From: Bacteroidales bacterium
Lineage (GTDB): Bacteria; Bacteroidota; Bacteroidia; Bacteroidales; UBA12077
Assembly: GCA_028282785.1 (NCBI GenBank)
Contig: JANQHE010000049.1
Span: 1 to 64,000 of the forward strand
Reading direction: 5' to 3'
Length of the DNA: 64,000 bases
The notes below the pieces were generated by a model. The model made no database searches and was not told the origin of the DNA. It saw nothing but the letters and a program-made list of their open reading frames with translations. A program made the position numbers and the translations under genes. Below are positions 50,847-61,078 of the stretch, one piece after another (position 1 is the first letter of the stretch; each line of letters begins with the position of its first letter).

Positions 50847-50877
50847 TTTTGGAATATGAAATAAAAATATTCGAAAA
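50847..50877. promoter_or_regulatory. Inverted repeat overlapping the TetR start region
   Basis: ttttggaatat-N9-atattcgaaaa, one mismatch, adjacent to the ATG at 50878. Confidence 0.45.
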
Positions 50878-51483
50878 ATGATAAAAGAACATATCGTAAA
50901 GAAACAAAAAGCAATCAAATATAAAATTGTGGGAATAGCATCTGATGTTTTTAGTCGCTTCGGATTTAAAAAAGCAACTATGGAAGACATTGCAAAGGCT
51001 TCGGGAATGGGAAAGAGTTCAATTTATTATTATTTTAAAAGTAAAGAAGAAATATTCGAAGCTGTCGTGAAAAAAGAAGCTCATGCTTTAAGTCTTGAAC
51101 TTGAAAAGAAAGTTATAAATGTGCATGATAGCCCAAAGGACAAGATTAGAAATTATACCATTATCAGAATGAAATACTTAAAAGAAATGGTAAACTTCTA
51201 TGAAGCTCTAAAAAATGATTACCTTGGAAACCTGGCATTTACAGAACGTATTCGTAGAAAATATGACAAAGAGGAGCAGGAAACAATAAGAAACATCTTG
51301 GAAGAAGGGGTTAATCAAAGTATATTTAATATACAGAATACAAAGTTTGCAGCTTTGGCATTTGTAACATTTCTTAAGGGACTGGAAACAACTATGATCA
51401 TAGATCAGGAATTAGATATGAAAAGCCTGGAAAAAAATCTGGATGATATATTACATATTTTATTTTATGGAATGGTAAAATAG
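50878..51483 (+). CDS. TetR/AcrR family regulator of efflux operon
   Basis: 'ASDVFSRFGFKKATMEDIAKASGMGKSSIYYYFKSKEEIFEAVV', directly upstream of TolC/MFP/RND genes. Confidence 0.92.
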   Translation: MIKEHIVKKQKAIKYKIVGIASDVFSRFGFKKATMEDIAKASGMGKSSIYYYFKSKEEIFEAVVKKEAHALSLELEKKVINVHDSPKDKIRNYTIIRMKYLKEMVNFYEALKNDYLGNLAFTERIRRKYDKEEQETIRNILEEGVNQSIFNIQNTKFAALAFVTFLKGLETTMIIDQELDMKSLEKNLDDILHILFYGMVK

Positions 51484-51487
51484 AAAG

Positions 51488-52951
51488 ATGAAACTAAAAT
51501 TCCTTATAACACTCTTGTTTATTCCTGTTTTTTTGTCTGCTCAAGATATTCTAAACTTAGAGGATTGCAGACAAATAGCCTTACAAAGAAATCGAAAAAT
51601 AAAAGTGGCAGATGAGAATCAGCATATGATGAATTCATTTTATAAGGCTGCCAAAACACAACACTATCCACGATTAGGAGCAAATGGTGCATATCTTAGG
51701 ATGAATAAAGAGATCAGCCTGTTGAGCGAAAATATTTTTCTTCCTGTTATACCACAGGAAGCAATTACAAATGGTGTAATAAATGAAATTATTTTAGGAA
51801 GAAATCCGGATTTATTAGAACAGACTCTCGTGTTAGATGAGAATGGAAATATCATGCGTGACGAAAATGGAACACCTGTTTTTAGAAATTACGCCTATTT
51901 ACCAGCCGACCAGGCTACACTGGATTTAGATAATATTTTTGTATTTAATGTAAGTATGAAACAACCTATTTATATGGGAGGCAAAATAAGGGAAATCAAC
52001 AAAATGGCTCGATATGGTGAAGATCTGTTCAAGGCTAAAAAATCTATAACAAAAACAGAAGTAATATTAGAAACGGACCAACGGTATTGGCATGTTATTT
52101 CGTTGCAGGAAAAGGTTAAGCTAACAACCATTTATAAAGGAATGATCGAAAACCTAATTACTGATCTTTATAATATTTATGATGAAGGGATAATAACAAA
52201 TAATGAAGTTCTAAAAGCCAAAGTAAAATATAACGAAGTTGATTTAAAGTTATTAAAGGCTACAAATGGATTACGTTTGGCTCAAATGGCACTGAATCAA
52301 ACCCTTGGTTTTCCTTTAGACACAATTGTGCAGCTATCTGACTCTATTATTGTGAGTTACCAGTATCAAGAAAATAATACATTAACAAATGATGCTATTC
52401 AAAATAGGGCAGAATTAAATATGTTGAATTCTACAATAAAAATTGCAGAATCGGCAGAAAATATTATGAGATCAAGATATCTGCCGAATATAGGCTTGTC
52501 TGCTAATTATTTATTTATGAATCCAAATCCCTACAATGGATTTGATAATGAATTTGGCGGAGATTGGAATGTTGGCGTTTATGTTAATATTCCTATTTGG
52601 CATTGGAACGATAAAAAACATACACTACAGGCAACAAAACATAAAACGAATGCTTTTAGAGAGCGACTTGAGGAGGCGGAAGAATTAATTACTTTGGAAG
52701 TAAAACAGACCGAATTTAAATATACCGAATCGGTTAAAAAGTTAGAATTAACTCATATTGCTTTACAACAAGCTAAGGAAAACCTTGATATTACACAAGA
52801 TAGTTTTGATGAAGGTATTGTAAACACAACAGATCTTTTGGAAGCTCAAACAATGTGGCAAGAAGCTTATTCAGAATACATAGAGGCAAAAACAGAAAAC
52901 AAAATTTGTGAATCTGAGCTATTGAGGGCAACCGGACAACTAAAATATTAA
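51488..52951 (+). CDS. TolC family outer membrane efflux protein
   Basis: Signal peptide; OEP repeats 'LNLEDCRQIALQRNRKIKVADEN' and 'LDITQDSFDEGIVNTTDLLEAQTMWQEAYSEYIEAKTENKICESELLRATG'. Confidence 0.94.
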   Translation: MKLKFLITLLFIPVFLSAQDILNLEDCRQIALQRNRKIKVADENQHMMNSFYKAAKTQHYPRLGANGAYLRMNKEISLLSENIFLPVIPQEAITNGVINEIILGRNPDLLEQTLVLDENGNIMRDENGTPVFRNYAYLPADQATLDLDNIFVFNVSMKQPIYMGGKIREINKMARYGEDLFKAKKSITKTEVILETDQRYWHVISLQEKVKLTTIYKGMIENLITDLYNIYDEGIITNNEVLKAKVKYNEVDLKLLKATNGLRLAQMALNQTLGFPLDTIVQLSDSIIVSYQYQENNTLTNDAIQNRAELNMLNSTIKIAESAENIMRSRYLPNIGLSANYLFMNPNPYNGFDNEFGGDWNVGVYVNIPIWHWNDKKHTLQATKHKTNAFRERLEEAEELITLEVKQTEFKYTESVKKLELTHIALQQAKENLDITQDSFDEGIVNTTDLLEAQTMWQEAYSEYIEAKTENKICESELLRATGQLKY

Positions 52952-52954
52952 TAC

Positions 52955-53989
52955 ATGAGAGCAATTATAATCTTTGTAATTATAACTTTAAGTTTTGCAG
53001 CCTGTAAGAATACAGAAAAAACAGAGCAGGAAAACACTGTAAAAATTCCTGTGATAGTTTCAAAATCAATTGAAAAGGATTATACGCCTGATCTATCTTT
53101 CTCAGGAACAGCCTTTGCAAATAAGGAAGCAAATTTAGGAACAGCTGTTCCGGGAAAAGTGGAAAAAATATATTTCGATGAGGGTCAAAAAGTTAAAAAA
53201 GGAGATCTTTTAGTTGAACTTTCGTCTGAACTTTATATGCAGGCACTTATTGAAAGAAATGCATTAAAAAAGGATTTTGACCGAGTAAGCAGGTTAAGAG
53301 AAAAAGGTAGTTTAAGCGAGCAGGATTACGATCATATAAAAGCAAAATACGATGCTTCTGTTGCTAAAACGGAAATGATGAAAAAAAATACTGAAATTAG
53401 AGCTCCTTTCCCGGGTATAGTAGTAGATCATATCGTAAAAGAAGGAGAAAATTATTTCTTTGCGCCTTACTTAAAACCAGGTTATTCTATGACATCCGGT
53501 ATAATAAAACTTATGCAACTGGATGTGCTTAATGTTGAAATAGATATTAACGAAAAAGATCTTTCAAAAGTTTATAAGGGACAAAAAGCTAACGTAATAT
53601 TTGATGCCTATCCGGATAAGGTTTATCAGGGAGAATTAATTACAATCGATCCGATTTTATCAACACTTTCAAGAACAGCTAAAGGACAAATTAGAATTAA
53701 TAATTCCGGTTTAGTTATCAAACCCGGAATGTATGCTAAAGTACTAATTGAGTTACAAAAAATTACCGCAATATTTGTTACAAATGAAGCTATATATCGC
53801 CAACCGGGAACTGGTAATGATTACATATTTATAGTCGAAGGAAATAGCGTTACAAAAATACCGGTTAAACGACTTTATACGGTAGAAGAATTAGTTGCGG
53901 TTGATGGAATTAAACCTAACGAAACAATTGTAGTTGCAGGAAAAAACAAATTAAGAGACGGTATGGAGGTTGAAATTAAAGAAAAGTAG
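52955..53989 (+). CDS. RND efflux periplasmic adaptor (lipoprotein)
   Basis: 'SFAACKNTEKT' lipobox; 'GKVEKIYFDEGQKVKKGDLLVELS'; 'EIRAPFPGIVVDHIVKEGE'. Confidence 0.94.
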   Translation: MRAIIIFVIITLSFAACKNTEKTEQENTVKIPVIVSKSIEKDYTPDLSFSGTAFANKEANLGTAVPGKVEKIYFDEGQKVKKGDLLVELSSELYMQALIERNALKKDFDRVSRLREKGSLSEQDYDHIKAKYDASVAKTEMMKKNTEIRAPFPGIVVDHIVKEGENYFFAPYLKPGYSMTSGIIKLMQLDVLNVEIDINEKDLSKVYKGQKANVIFDAYPDKVYQGELITIDPILSTLSRTAKGQIRINNSGLVIKPGMYAKVLIELQKITAIFVTNEAIYRQPGTGNDYIFIVEGNSVTKIPVKRLYTVEELVAVDGIKPNETIVVAGKNKLRDGMEVEIKEK

Positions 53990-54018
53990 GAACACTCTCT
54001 AGTTAAATTACAAAACAT

Positions 54019-57000
54019 ATGAAATTACCAAAAACCAGTGTTAAAAGACCCGTAGCTACTGCAATGGCATTTATTGCAATACTTTTATTTGGCTTGGTTT
54101 CTTTAAAAAAACTGCCTTTGGATATTATGCCTGAAATGGAACTCCCAACGCTAACCATTATGACCATCTATCCGGGAGCTTCTGCAAATGAGGTCGAAGA
54201 GCAGGTTACAAAAGTTCTCGAGGAGATATTAGCCGGAACAGAAGGATTAAAAGATATCACATCCGATTCCCAGGAAAATATATCGTTTATTGCTTTACAA
54301 TTCGAATGGGGAAGTAATATAACCGAAGCAGCCAACGATGCCCGGGACTTATTAGAGCTTACTAAAAGAAAATTACCTGAAGATGCTGAAAATCCTATTA
54401 TATATAAAGTAAATTCATCATTATTTCCAATTCTTGTGTATGGAGTAACAGCCAGGGAGAATTACTTTGGAATAAATAATATCATTAAGGACGAAATTGT
54501 TAGCCCTTTAAAAATGGTTAAGGGTGTTGGTTCGGTTGTTTATATCGGACAGCCGGAACGTGAAATAAAGGTAAATGTTGATCCTCAAAAATTAACTGCT
54601 TATGGTTTATCGATAAGTCAGATATCAACAATTTTAGAAGCAGAAAATATAACTATTCCAGGCGGTAATATTAAAGTGGGAATTAATGATTTTGCTGTAA
54701 AGGTTCCCGGAAAGTTTCAAAGTATTACGCAAATTGAAAACATTGTTCTGGTTAATTATCAAGGAAGAATAATTAAATTGAAAGACATTGCAATAGTTAA
54801 GGATGGATATAAAGAAAAGGATGAGTGGGCCAGGTCAAAAAATGGTTTGGGAGTTGCACTTTTAATTCAAAAACAATCCGGAGTAAATACCCTGGAGGTT
54901 GCCAATGGTATCAGAAGCAAGATGGAAGAAATAGAGAATAAACTGCCATCGGATATGGAGGTTTTTGAAATAATAAATACAGATGAATTGATTGTTGAAT
55001 CAATTGATAATTTAACCGAAACCTTATGGTGGGCACTTCTATTTGTAACCTTAGTGGTATTTGCATTCCTTCGTGAATGGAGATCAAGTTTAATTGTTCT
55101 GCTAACTATTCCTTTCTCTCTGATCATAGCTTTTATAGTGATGTTCATTATCGATTATACAATTAACATTTTTTCTTTAATGGCTATTGTAATTGCCATT
55201 GGAATGGTTGTTGACAATGCTATTGTGGTTTTAGAAAATATCACCCGCCATATCGAACAGGGATCAAGACCTAAACAAGCATCAATTTTTGGTTCCGGTG
55301 AAATGGGAATGGCAATTACAGCATCAACTACCACAACCTTAATGGTTTTCATTCCTATGATTTTTGTAGGTGGTGTTGTTGGGTTACTTTTTAAGCAACT
55401 TGCAATCATAACTTCTGTTACTATGGTTGCTTCATTGGTAACCTCACTTTCATTAACTCCTATGGTTTCTTCAAAATTGTTAAAAGGATTAAAAAAAGAG
55501 AAGGATTTTAAACAAAGGACAAAATTATATAAATGGACAGAAAATCGATTTATAGCGTTGGAAAGTGTGTACAAAAACGCATTAAACTGGTCCGTACATC
55601 ATAAATTTCTTACTGTTTCAATTGCAATTGTAATTTTTATTATAAGCATTATACTTGGGAAAAATCTAGGTTCGGATTATATCCCGGCCTTTGATGCAGG
55701 TGATATTTCGCTTGTTTTTGAAACTGAAATAGGAACAAGCGCTGAAGAAACAGACAGAGTTGCACAAAAGGTAATGCAGGTCTTTGAGGAAGAAGTTCCT
55801 GAAATGGCACCAGGGTCATTATCTTCAATTACCGGTCAAACAGATGGAGGCACATTAAAGTCTGTTGGATTTGACGAAGGAAAAAATATTTGTACGGTAA
55901 TCGCACATTTAGTAAAACCAGATGAGAGAGAAAGATCTGCAATTGAAATTGGTGAGGTTTTAAGACAAAGAATTGCTGAAATTCCTGAAATTGATAAATT
56001 TCATATTACTGCGGGAAGTATCATTTCAGAAGCGATTACCGGGAGCGTAAAACCTATTGAAGTGGAAATTACAGGTAATAACTACCACGAAATCAATGAA
56101 TATGCAAGATTGTTGTATTCTAAAATGTTAAAAGTTAAAGGACTTACTGATTTACAAACAACCATTGATGATGGTAAACTGGAAATACAAATTGATATTG
56201 ATAAGGATAAAGCTTCGGCTTTGTCTCTAAATACTGCAATGATTGCAATGCAGGTACGTCAAAGTATTTTTGGCTCAGAAGCAGGTGAATATACGGAATC
56301 GGGAGAGGATTATAAAATCAATGTTAGATATGCTCCAATGTATCGTTCAAAGATAGAAAGTATTGGTGATATCCGGATCATGAATTTAAGAGGAGAACAG
56401 ATTCCTATTTCGGCTATTGCAGAAATTAAAACCGGAACAGGTCCATTGTCCATAAAGCATAAATCTCAACAAAGAATTGTAAAAGTAATGGCAAACCTAA
56501 TTGATATATCATTGGGCGAAGCAGCAGAAGAGGTTCAAGGTTTAATTGATACCATGCCAATTCCCGATGGTGTTAATGTAGTACTTTCAGGACAAATAAA
56601 AGAACAGGGAGAATCATTTACCGATCTGTATACAATTCTGATTATTGGGGTAATGCTGGTTTATATGGTAATGGCAGCTCAGTTTGAATCTTTGAGAGAC
56701 CCGTTTATAATTATGTTTGCAATTCCATTCTCCTTTGTGGGAATTATTTTTGCATTTTTTGTTACAGGAATTACTTTAAGTGTAACAACCTTTATTGGAG
56801 TGATTATGCTTATGGGAATTGTAGTAAATAATGGAATCGTTTTGGTTGATTACACAAATTTACTTCGTAAAAGAGGCTATCAGACAAAAGAGGCTGTTTT
56901 AGAATCAGGTCGTTCAAGAATGCGTCCTGTTTTGATGACATCTTTCACAACAATGCTTGGAATGCTACCAATGGCTTTAAGTAAAGGTATGGGTCGTGAA

Positions 57001-57111
57001 ATGTACTCTCCTTTAGGTGTAACAGTAATCGGTGGGCTATTAATTTCAACACTGGTTACGCTTATTTTAGTTCCGACAATTTACAGTATCTTTCATCGTA
57101 AAGAGGCATAG
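54019..57111 (+). CDS. RND efflux transporter permease (AcrB/MdtB-like)
   Basis: 'LPLDIMPEMELPTLTIMTIYPGASANEVEEQVTKVLEE', 'IGMVVDNAIVVLENI', 'RSRMRPVLMTSFTTMLGMLPMAL'. Confidence 0.97.
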   Translation: MKLPKTSVKRPVATAMAFIAILLFGLVSLKKLPLDIMPEMELPTLTIMTIYPGASANEVEEQVTKVLEEILAGTEGLKDITSDSQENISFIALQFEWGSNITEAANDARDLLELTKRKLPEDAENPIIYKVNSSLFPILVYGVTARENYFGINNIIKDEIVSPLKMVKGVGSVVYIGQPEREIKVNVDPQKLTAYGLSISQISTILEAENITIPGGNIKVGINDFAVKVPGKFQSITQIENIVLVNYQGRIIKLKDIAIVKDGYKEKDEWARSKNGLGVALLIQKQSGVNTLEVANGIRSKMEEIENKLPSDMEVFEIINTDELIVESIDNLTETLWWALLFVTLVVFAFLREWRSSLIVLLTIPFSLIIAFIVMFIIDYTINIFSLMAIVIAIGMVVDNAIVVLENITRHIEQGSRPKQASIFGSGEMGMAITASTTTTLMVFIPMIFVGGVVGLLFKQLAIITSVTMVASLVTSLSLTPMVSSKLLKGLKKEKDFKQRTKLYKWTENRFIALESVYKNALNWSVHHKFLTVSIAIVIFIISIILGKNLGSDYIPAFDAGDISLVFETEIGTSAEETDRVAQKVMQVFEEEVPEMAPGSLSSITGQTDGGTLKSVGFDEGKNICTVIAHLVKPDERERSAIEIGEVLRQRIAEIPEIDKFHITAGSIISEAITGSVKPIEVEITGNNYHEINEYARLLYSKMLKVKGLTDLQTTIDDGKLEIQIDIDKDKASALSLNTAMIAMQVRQSIFGSEAGEYTESGEDYKINVRYAPMYRSKIESIGDIRIMNLRGEQIPISAIAEIKTGTGPLSIKHKSQQRIVKVMANLIDISLGEAAEEVQGLIDTMPIPDGVNVVLSGQIKEQGESFTDLYTILIIGVMLVYMVMAAQFESLRDPFIIMFAIPFSFVGIIFAFFVTGITLSVTTFIGVIMLMGIVVNNGIVLVDYTNLLRKRGYQTKEAVLESGRSRMRPVLMTSFTTMLGMLPMALSKGMGREMYSPLGVTVIGGLLISTLVTLILVPTIYSIFHRKEA

Positions 57112-57135
57112 TTTATAAATTTAATTTCTATAGAT

Positions 57136-57441
57136 ATGAAAATGATATATGTTACCTGTAATATTAGCGTTAGGGAACCTTTGCTAAAAATGCTCGAAAA
57201 TAATAATATAAAAGATTATCAGGTAATTGAACAGGTAACGGCAAAGAGTGTAAAGGGAGAGCCTCGTTTTAATACAGCAGTTTGGCCAGGTTATAATTCT
57301 TCAATATTTATGCAATTCTCTGACGATAACAGGGCAAAGGAAATAATGCAATTAATAAAGGATTTTAACAAATCTGTATTTAATGATAATGAGTTAATAA
57401 CTGCATGTTCCTGGACACTTGATGATTATTTTTATGAGTAA
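57136..57441 (+). CDS. Small PG0541-like transporter-associated protein
   Basis: 101-aa ORF immediately after the RND gene with 'PRFNTAVWPGYNSSIFMQF', recalling PG_0541-type proteins. Confidence 0.7.
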   Translation: MKMIYVTCNISVREPLLKMLENNNIKDYQVIEQVTAKSVKGEPRFNTAVWPGYNSSIFMQFSDDNRAKEIMQLIKDFNKSVFNDNELITACSWTLDDYFYE

Positions 57442-57444
57442 AAA

Positions 57445-57478
57445 GCACCCCAAATGTGGTGTCCAACTTTTGGGGTGC
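57445..57478 (-). terminator. Hairpin; likely minus-strand terminator of the M16 peptidase gene
   Basis: gcaccccaaa...tttggggtgc perfect 10-bp stem, followed by TTTT on the minus strand. Confidence 0.65.
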
Positions 57479-57499
57479 AGTTCACAGCGGGCATTAATC

Positions 57500-60370
57500 T
57501 TAATCGTTATATAAATCTGTTTCTTTTATCTCAATTATTTTTCCATATTTCTTTAATTCTTCCATATCTATCCTTTTTCTGTCTCCAACTATTGCAATAA
57601 CCATTGGTTGGTTTTTCAGGTTTTCCTTATTGAATGCAACAATATCATCGAATGTTAAATTTTCGTAAGTTGGACTTTTTACTTTAGCAGGATCTTGATC
57701 AAAACCTTTGTTTTTCCATGTTAGAACGGTTGTGCTTAAATCTCTATAATTTGGCTTATCTATAACTGAAGACTGTACCAGGTAATTCTTGATCATTGGC
57801 ATTCGTTCTGGTTTTTCAGGCATTTCTCTCACCAAACTATTAAATGTTTCAAGAGCTGTAAGAGTCTTGTCTGCTTGTGTTCCAACATATCCAAGAAAAT
57901 AATTTTGTCCACCATTCTTTTTGGGAGTTTTTATCATTGCTCCGGCAGAATAAGCTAAAGACCTATATTCTCTTATTTCTTGTAATACCAATCCGGAAAA
58001 ACCGCCACCGAAATACATTTGGAAAGCATCAATGTAAGCTTGTTGTTCTGGTTTGTAACTAACCTGATTTGCAAAAAAATAAATTTTACTTTGAAGTGCT
58101 TTTTTCTTTTTCACCAGGTAAACGATGTTTTCATTATATTGTTTTACTTCTCTTTGTTGCGGTGATTTAGAATCTTTTAATTCATCCGCAAAAGTTAAAT
58201 TCGAATTAATAAGGTCTGCAACTTCTTTTGATTCTTTTTGCCCAACATAGTGTATTTCAGCTTTATATCTGGTTGCGCCATCAAAGGTTTTAAGAAGCTG
58301 ATCAGTAGTTAAACTCTTTATTTCCTTAACTGTTAATCTGTCAAGATAATCTGATTTATCTCCATATTTTACATAATCAAAAAGAGCTCCGGCTACAGCA
58401 TCAGCATCAGATCTTTCCATTTTTCTTTCAGCCTTAGCCATTTCAACTATATTTTCTAGCTTATCTTCTTCAAGTACAGGGTTTTGAATAAGATCATTAA
58501 TTAGTACCAATGCATCTTTTAATGATTCTTCAATACCTTCAATAAATATGGTAGTGTAATTTTCATCAGAATAAATTGAATATGTACAGCCTATTTTACT
58601 GAATTCTTGTTTTAATTCATCAATCGATTTGGTTGTAGTTCCGGCAAAATTCATCATTTCACTAGCATATTCAATATTTTTAATTCTTATTTCACCGGCT
58701 CCATATCTTAGTTCCAAGCTGAAAATATCGTTGATTGGATTATTTACATGATAGAATTCTACATTTTCTTTCAATTGCTTAGTTGTAATATCTTTTTCAA
58801 AATCAATAAACTTAGGCTGTAGTTGTAACAAAGAGACTGTTTCAAGATATTCCGCTAATTCAGATTTTTCTTCAGTATTAGAAACTACTGGTTCATAACC
58901 TGGTTTATCTAGTTTTTCATGTTTTGGAAATCCCATTTTTGAGTAAAATGCAAGATAATTATCTCCATAATATTTGTTGGCAACATCAATAACATCTTCT
59001 TTAGTGATCTTTTTAATTTTCTTAGGATATTCATAAATTTCTTCTAGTTTCCCATTTCTGATAAATATGTCAGAAATTAGATAGGCTTTGTTTTCAGGAT
59101 TTTCCAAGGAAAATTGATAATCTACATATAATTCTTTTTTTGCCGCTTCAATTTTCCAATCATCAAACTCTCCTTTTTTTAACTTAGTTATTTGAGCATG
59201 AATTAGTTCTTCTGCTGTAATTAATTTTTGACCAACAACTTTTGGTACAAAAAATATTAGTGTTGCACCATAGTCTTTGAATGGTATGGAATATACTCCT
59301 GCTTCCATCATCTCATTGTCTAAAATGAGTTGGTCTATTAAACCGGAACCACTGTAGTTTGATAATATATTATTTGCAATATCCAAAGCAAGTTTGTCAG
59401 GATGCCCTTCTGTTACAGTTCTATAACCTAATAATCCTATTTTAATCGGACTCAGTTTCTTTTCAACCAATTCTCTTCCGTTAAAAGGTTTTTCTTCCCA
59501 GGTATTTATTTCCGGTAAATCACCTTTTTCCAACGAACCAAAAGATTTTTCGATTAATGGTTTTGCTACATCCGAATCAAAATTACCACTTAATATTAGC
59601 GCCATATTGTTGGGTACATAATATGTTTTAAAGAAATCATACATAGTCGTTAATGACGGATTCTTTAAGTGATCAATTGAACCTAAAGCAGATTGTTGTC
59701 CATATGGATGAGTTTTAAAGAAACTTTTAAGAAATTCATCAAATAGATTTGACATAAATTGGTCTGAATACATATTCTTTTCTTCATATACAACTTCCAA
59801 CTCCGACTGGAATCCGCGAAACACAGGTTCTTTAAATCTATCTGCGTAAAGCTCTAACCATCTTTCTATTTGATTTGGTGGAAAAGAATTATAATACATA
59901 GTTTGATCAGGACCCGTACCTGCGTTTATATTTTTACTACCCATGTTTTTTAGAATATTACTGAATTCATTTGGGATAGCATATTCGTTTGCTTTGATTG
60001 ATTCTTCGTTAATCTCTTTCTGAATTTCCTTTCTTTTTTCTTCATCTTTTGTTTGGGCTAATTGATCATAAAGTTCAAAAATTTTATCAATATGAACTTT
60101 TTCTTTTTCCCAATTCGTGGTTCCAAGTTTTGTTGTTCCCTTAAATAGCATATGTTCTTGATAATGAGCCATTCCTGTTGCATGTGCGGGATCATCTTTG
60201 GATCCTACTCTTGCTACGACTGCTCCAAAAACTTCCGGAGCATTTTTATCTTCGTTTAAGTACACGGTTAGACCATTTTCTAAGGTATATTCTTCAATTT
60301 TCTGCGCATAACCCAAGCTAAGTAATGTGCAGAAAATTAGGCTAATAATAAATAAGTGTTTAAGTTTCAT
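57500..60370 (-). CDS. M16 family metallopeptidase
   Basis: 'GMAHYQEHMLFKGTTKLGT' (HxxEH), plus second M16 C-terminal domain; signal peptide. Confidence 0.95.
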   Translation of the reverse strand: MKLKHLFIISLIFCTLLSLGYAQKIEEYTLENGLTVYLNEDKNAPEVFGAVVARVGSKDDPAHATGMAHYQEHMLFKGTTKLGTTNWEKEKVHIDKIFELYDQLAQTKDEEKRKEIQKEINEESIKANEYAIPNEFSNILKNMGSKNINAGTGPDQTMYYNSFPPNQIERWLELYADRFKEPVFRGFQSELEVVYEEKNMYSDQFMSNLFDEFLKSFFKTHPYGQQSALGSIDHLKNPSLTTMYDFFKTYYVPNNMALILSGNFDSDVAKPLIEKSFGSLEKGDLPEINTWEEKPFNGRELVEKKLSPIKIGLLGYRTVTEGHPDKLALDIANNILSNYSGSGLIDQLILDNEMMEAGVYSIPFKDYGATLIFFVPKVVGQKLITAEELIHAQITKLKKGEFDDWKIEAAKKELYVDYQFSLENPENKAYLISDIFIRNGKLEEIYEYPKKIKKITKEDVIDVANKYYGDNYLAFYSKMGFPKHEKLDKPGYEPVVSNTEEKSELAEYLETVSLLQLQPKFIDFEKDITTKQLKENVEFYHVNNPINDIFSLELRYGAGEIRIKNIEYASEMMNFAGTTTKSIDELKQEFSKIGCTYSIYSDENYTTIFIEGIEESLKDALVLINDLIQNPVLEEDKLENIVEMAKAERKMERSDADAVAGALFDYVKYGDKSDYLDRLTVKEIKSLTTDQLLKTFDGATRYKAEIHYVGQKESKEVADLINSNLTFADELKDSKSPQQREVKQYNENIVYLVKKKKALQSKIYFFANQVSYKPEQQAYIDAFQMYFGGGFSGLVLQEIREYRSLAYSAGAMIKTPKKNGGQNYFLGYVGTQADKTLTALETFNSLVREMPEKPERMPMIKNYLVQSSVIDKPNYRDLSTTVLTWKNKGFDQDPAKVKSPTYENLTFDDIVAFNKENLKNQPMVIAIVGDRKRIDMEELKKYGKIIEIKETDLYND

Positions 60371-60545
60371 AATTTTGTTTAATTAATTTAATATACAATG
60401 CTACAATAATTTTAAATATTATAATATGATATTTATTGTTTTTCGATAAAAAAGGATAGAGTTGAAAATAATTTGGATTAATATTATTATAAATTAGATT
60501 CTCTAAAAAATTGTTATCTTGGCTGTTATTATAAATCTATTTGTC

Positions 60546-60564
60546 GCCTGCGTGCCGCAGGCAG
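60546..60564. repeat. GC-rich short palindrome
   Basis: gcctgc-gtgcc-gcaggc within 'gtcgcctgcgtgccgcaggcagaacggacaggc', compositionally unlike its surroundings. Confidence 0.75.
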
Positions 60565-60590
60565 AACGGACAGGCTAAAAAATTTACGAT

Positions 60591-61058
60591 ATGAAAATGA
60601 AACTATTTCTTATTTCTCTGATAGCGGGACTATTTATAACACCAAATCTAATTGCTCAAGATGCAGATAAAATATTAGGATATTGGTTAACCCAGGATGG
60701 AGATTCGCAGGTTAAAATATTTAGAGCTAAAAATGGAAAATATTATGGTAATATTAAATGGTTAGATGAACCAAACGAAGAAGACGGTTCTCCAAAATTA
60801 GATGACCATAATGATGATCCAAAATTACAAAAAAGAACAATTCTTGGATTACAAATTCTAAAAGCATTTAAATACGACGAAAAAGATCAGGAATGGATCA
60901 ATGGAACCATTTATGATCCTAAAAATGGAAAAACCTATAAATGTTATATGTGGTTTGAAGATGGCGATGATAAAACTCTTCATGTAAAAGGGTTTATAGG
61001 AATTTCAGTGATTGGTAGAGAAGTAGAATGGATTAGAGAAGAGAAATTAAGAGGATAA
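60591..61058 (+). CDS. DUF2147 domain secreted protein
   Basis: Signal peptide, 'ILGYWLTQDGDSQVKIFRAKNGKYYGNIKWLDEP...GTIYDPKNGKTYKCYM'. Confidence 0.9.
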   Translation: MKMKLFLISLIAGLFITPNLIAQDADKILGYWLTQDGDSQVKIFRAKNGKYYGNIKWLDEPNEEDGSPKLDDHNDDPKLQKRTILGLQILKAFKYDEKDQEWINGTIYDPKNGKTYKCYMWFEDGDDKTLHVKGFIGISVIGREVEWIREEKLRG

Positions 61059-61078
61059 CTATGTAGTAATATATTTGT

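Noticed and set aside
55155-55574. 139-aa minus-strand ORF inside the RND transporter gene
   Set aside because: Antisense to highly conserved AcrB transmembrane coding sequence.
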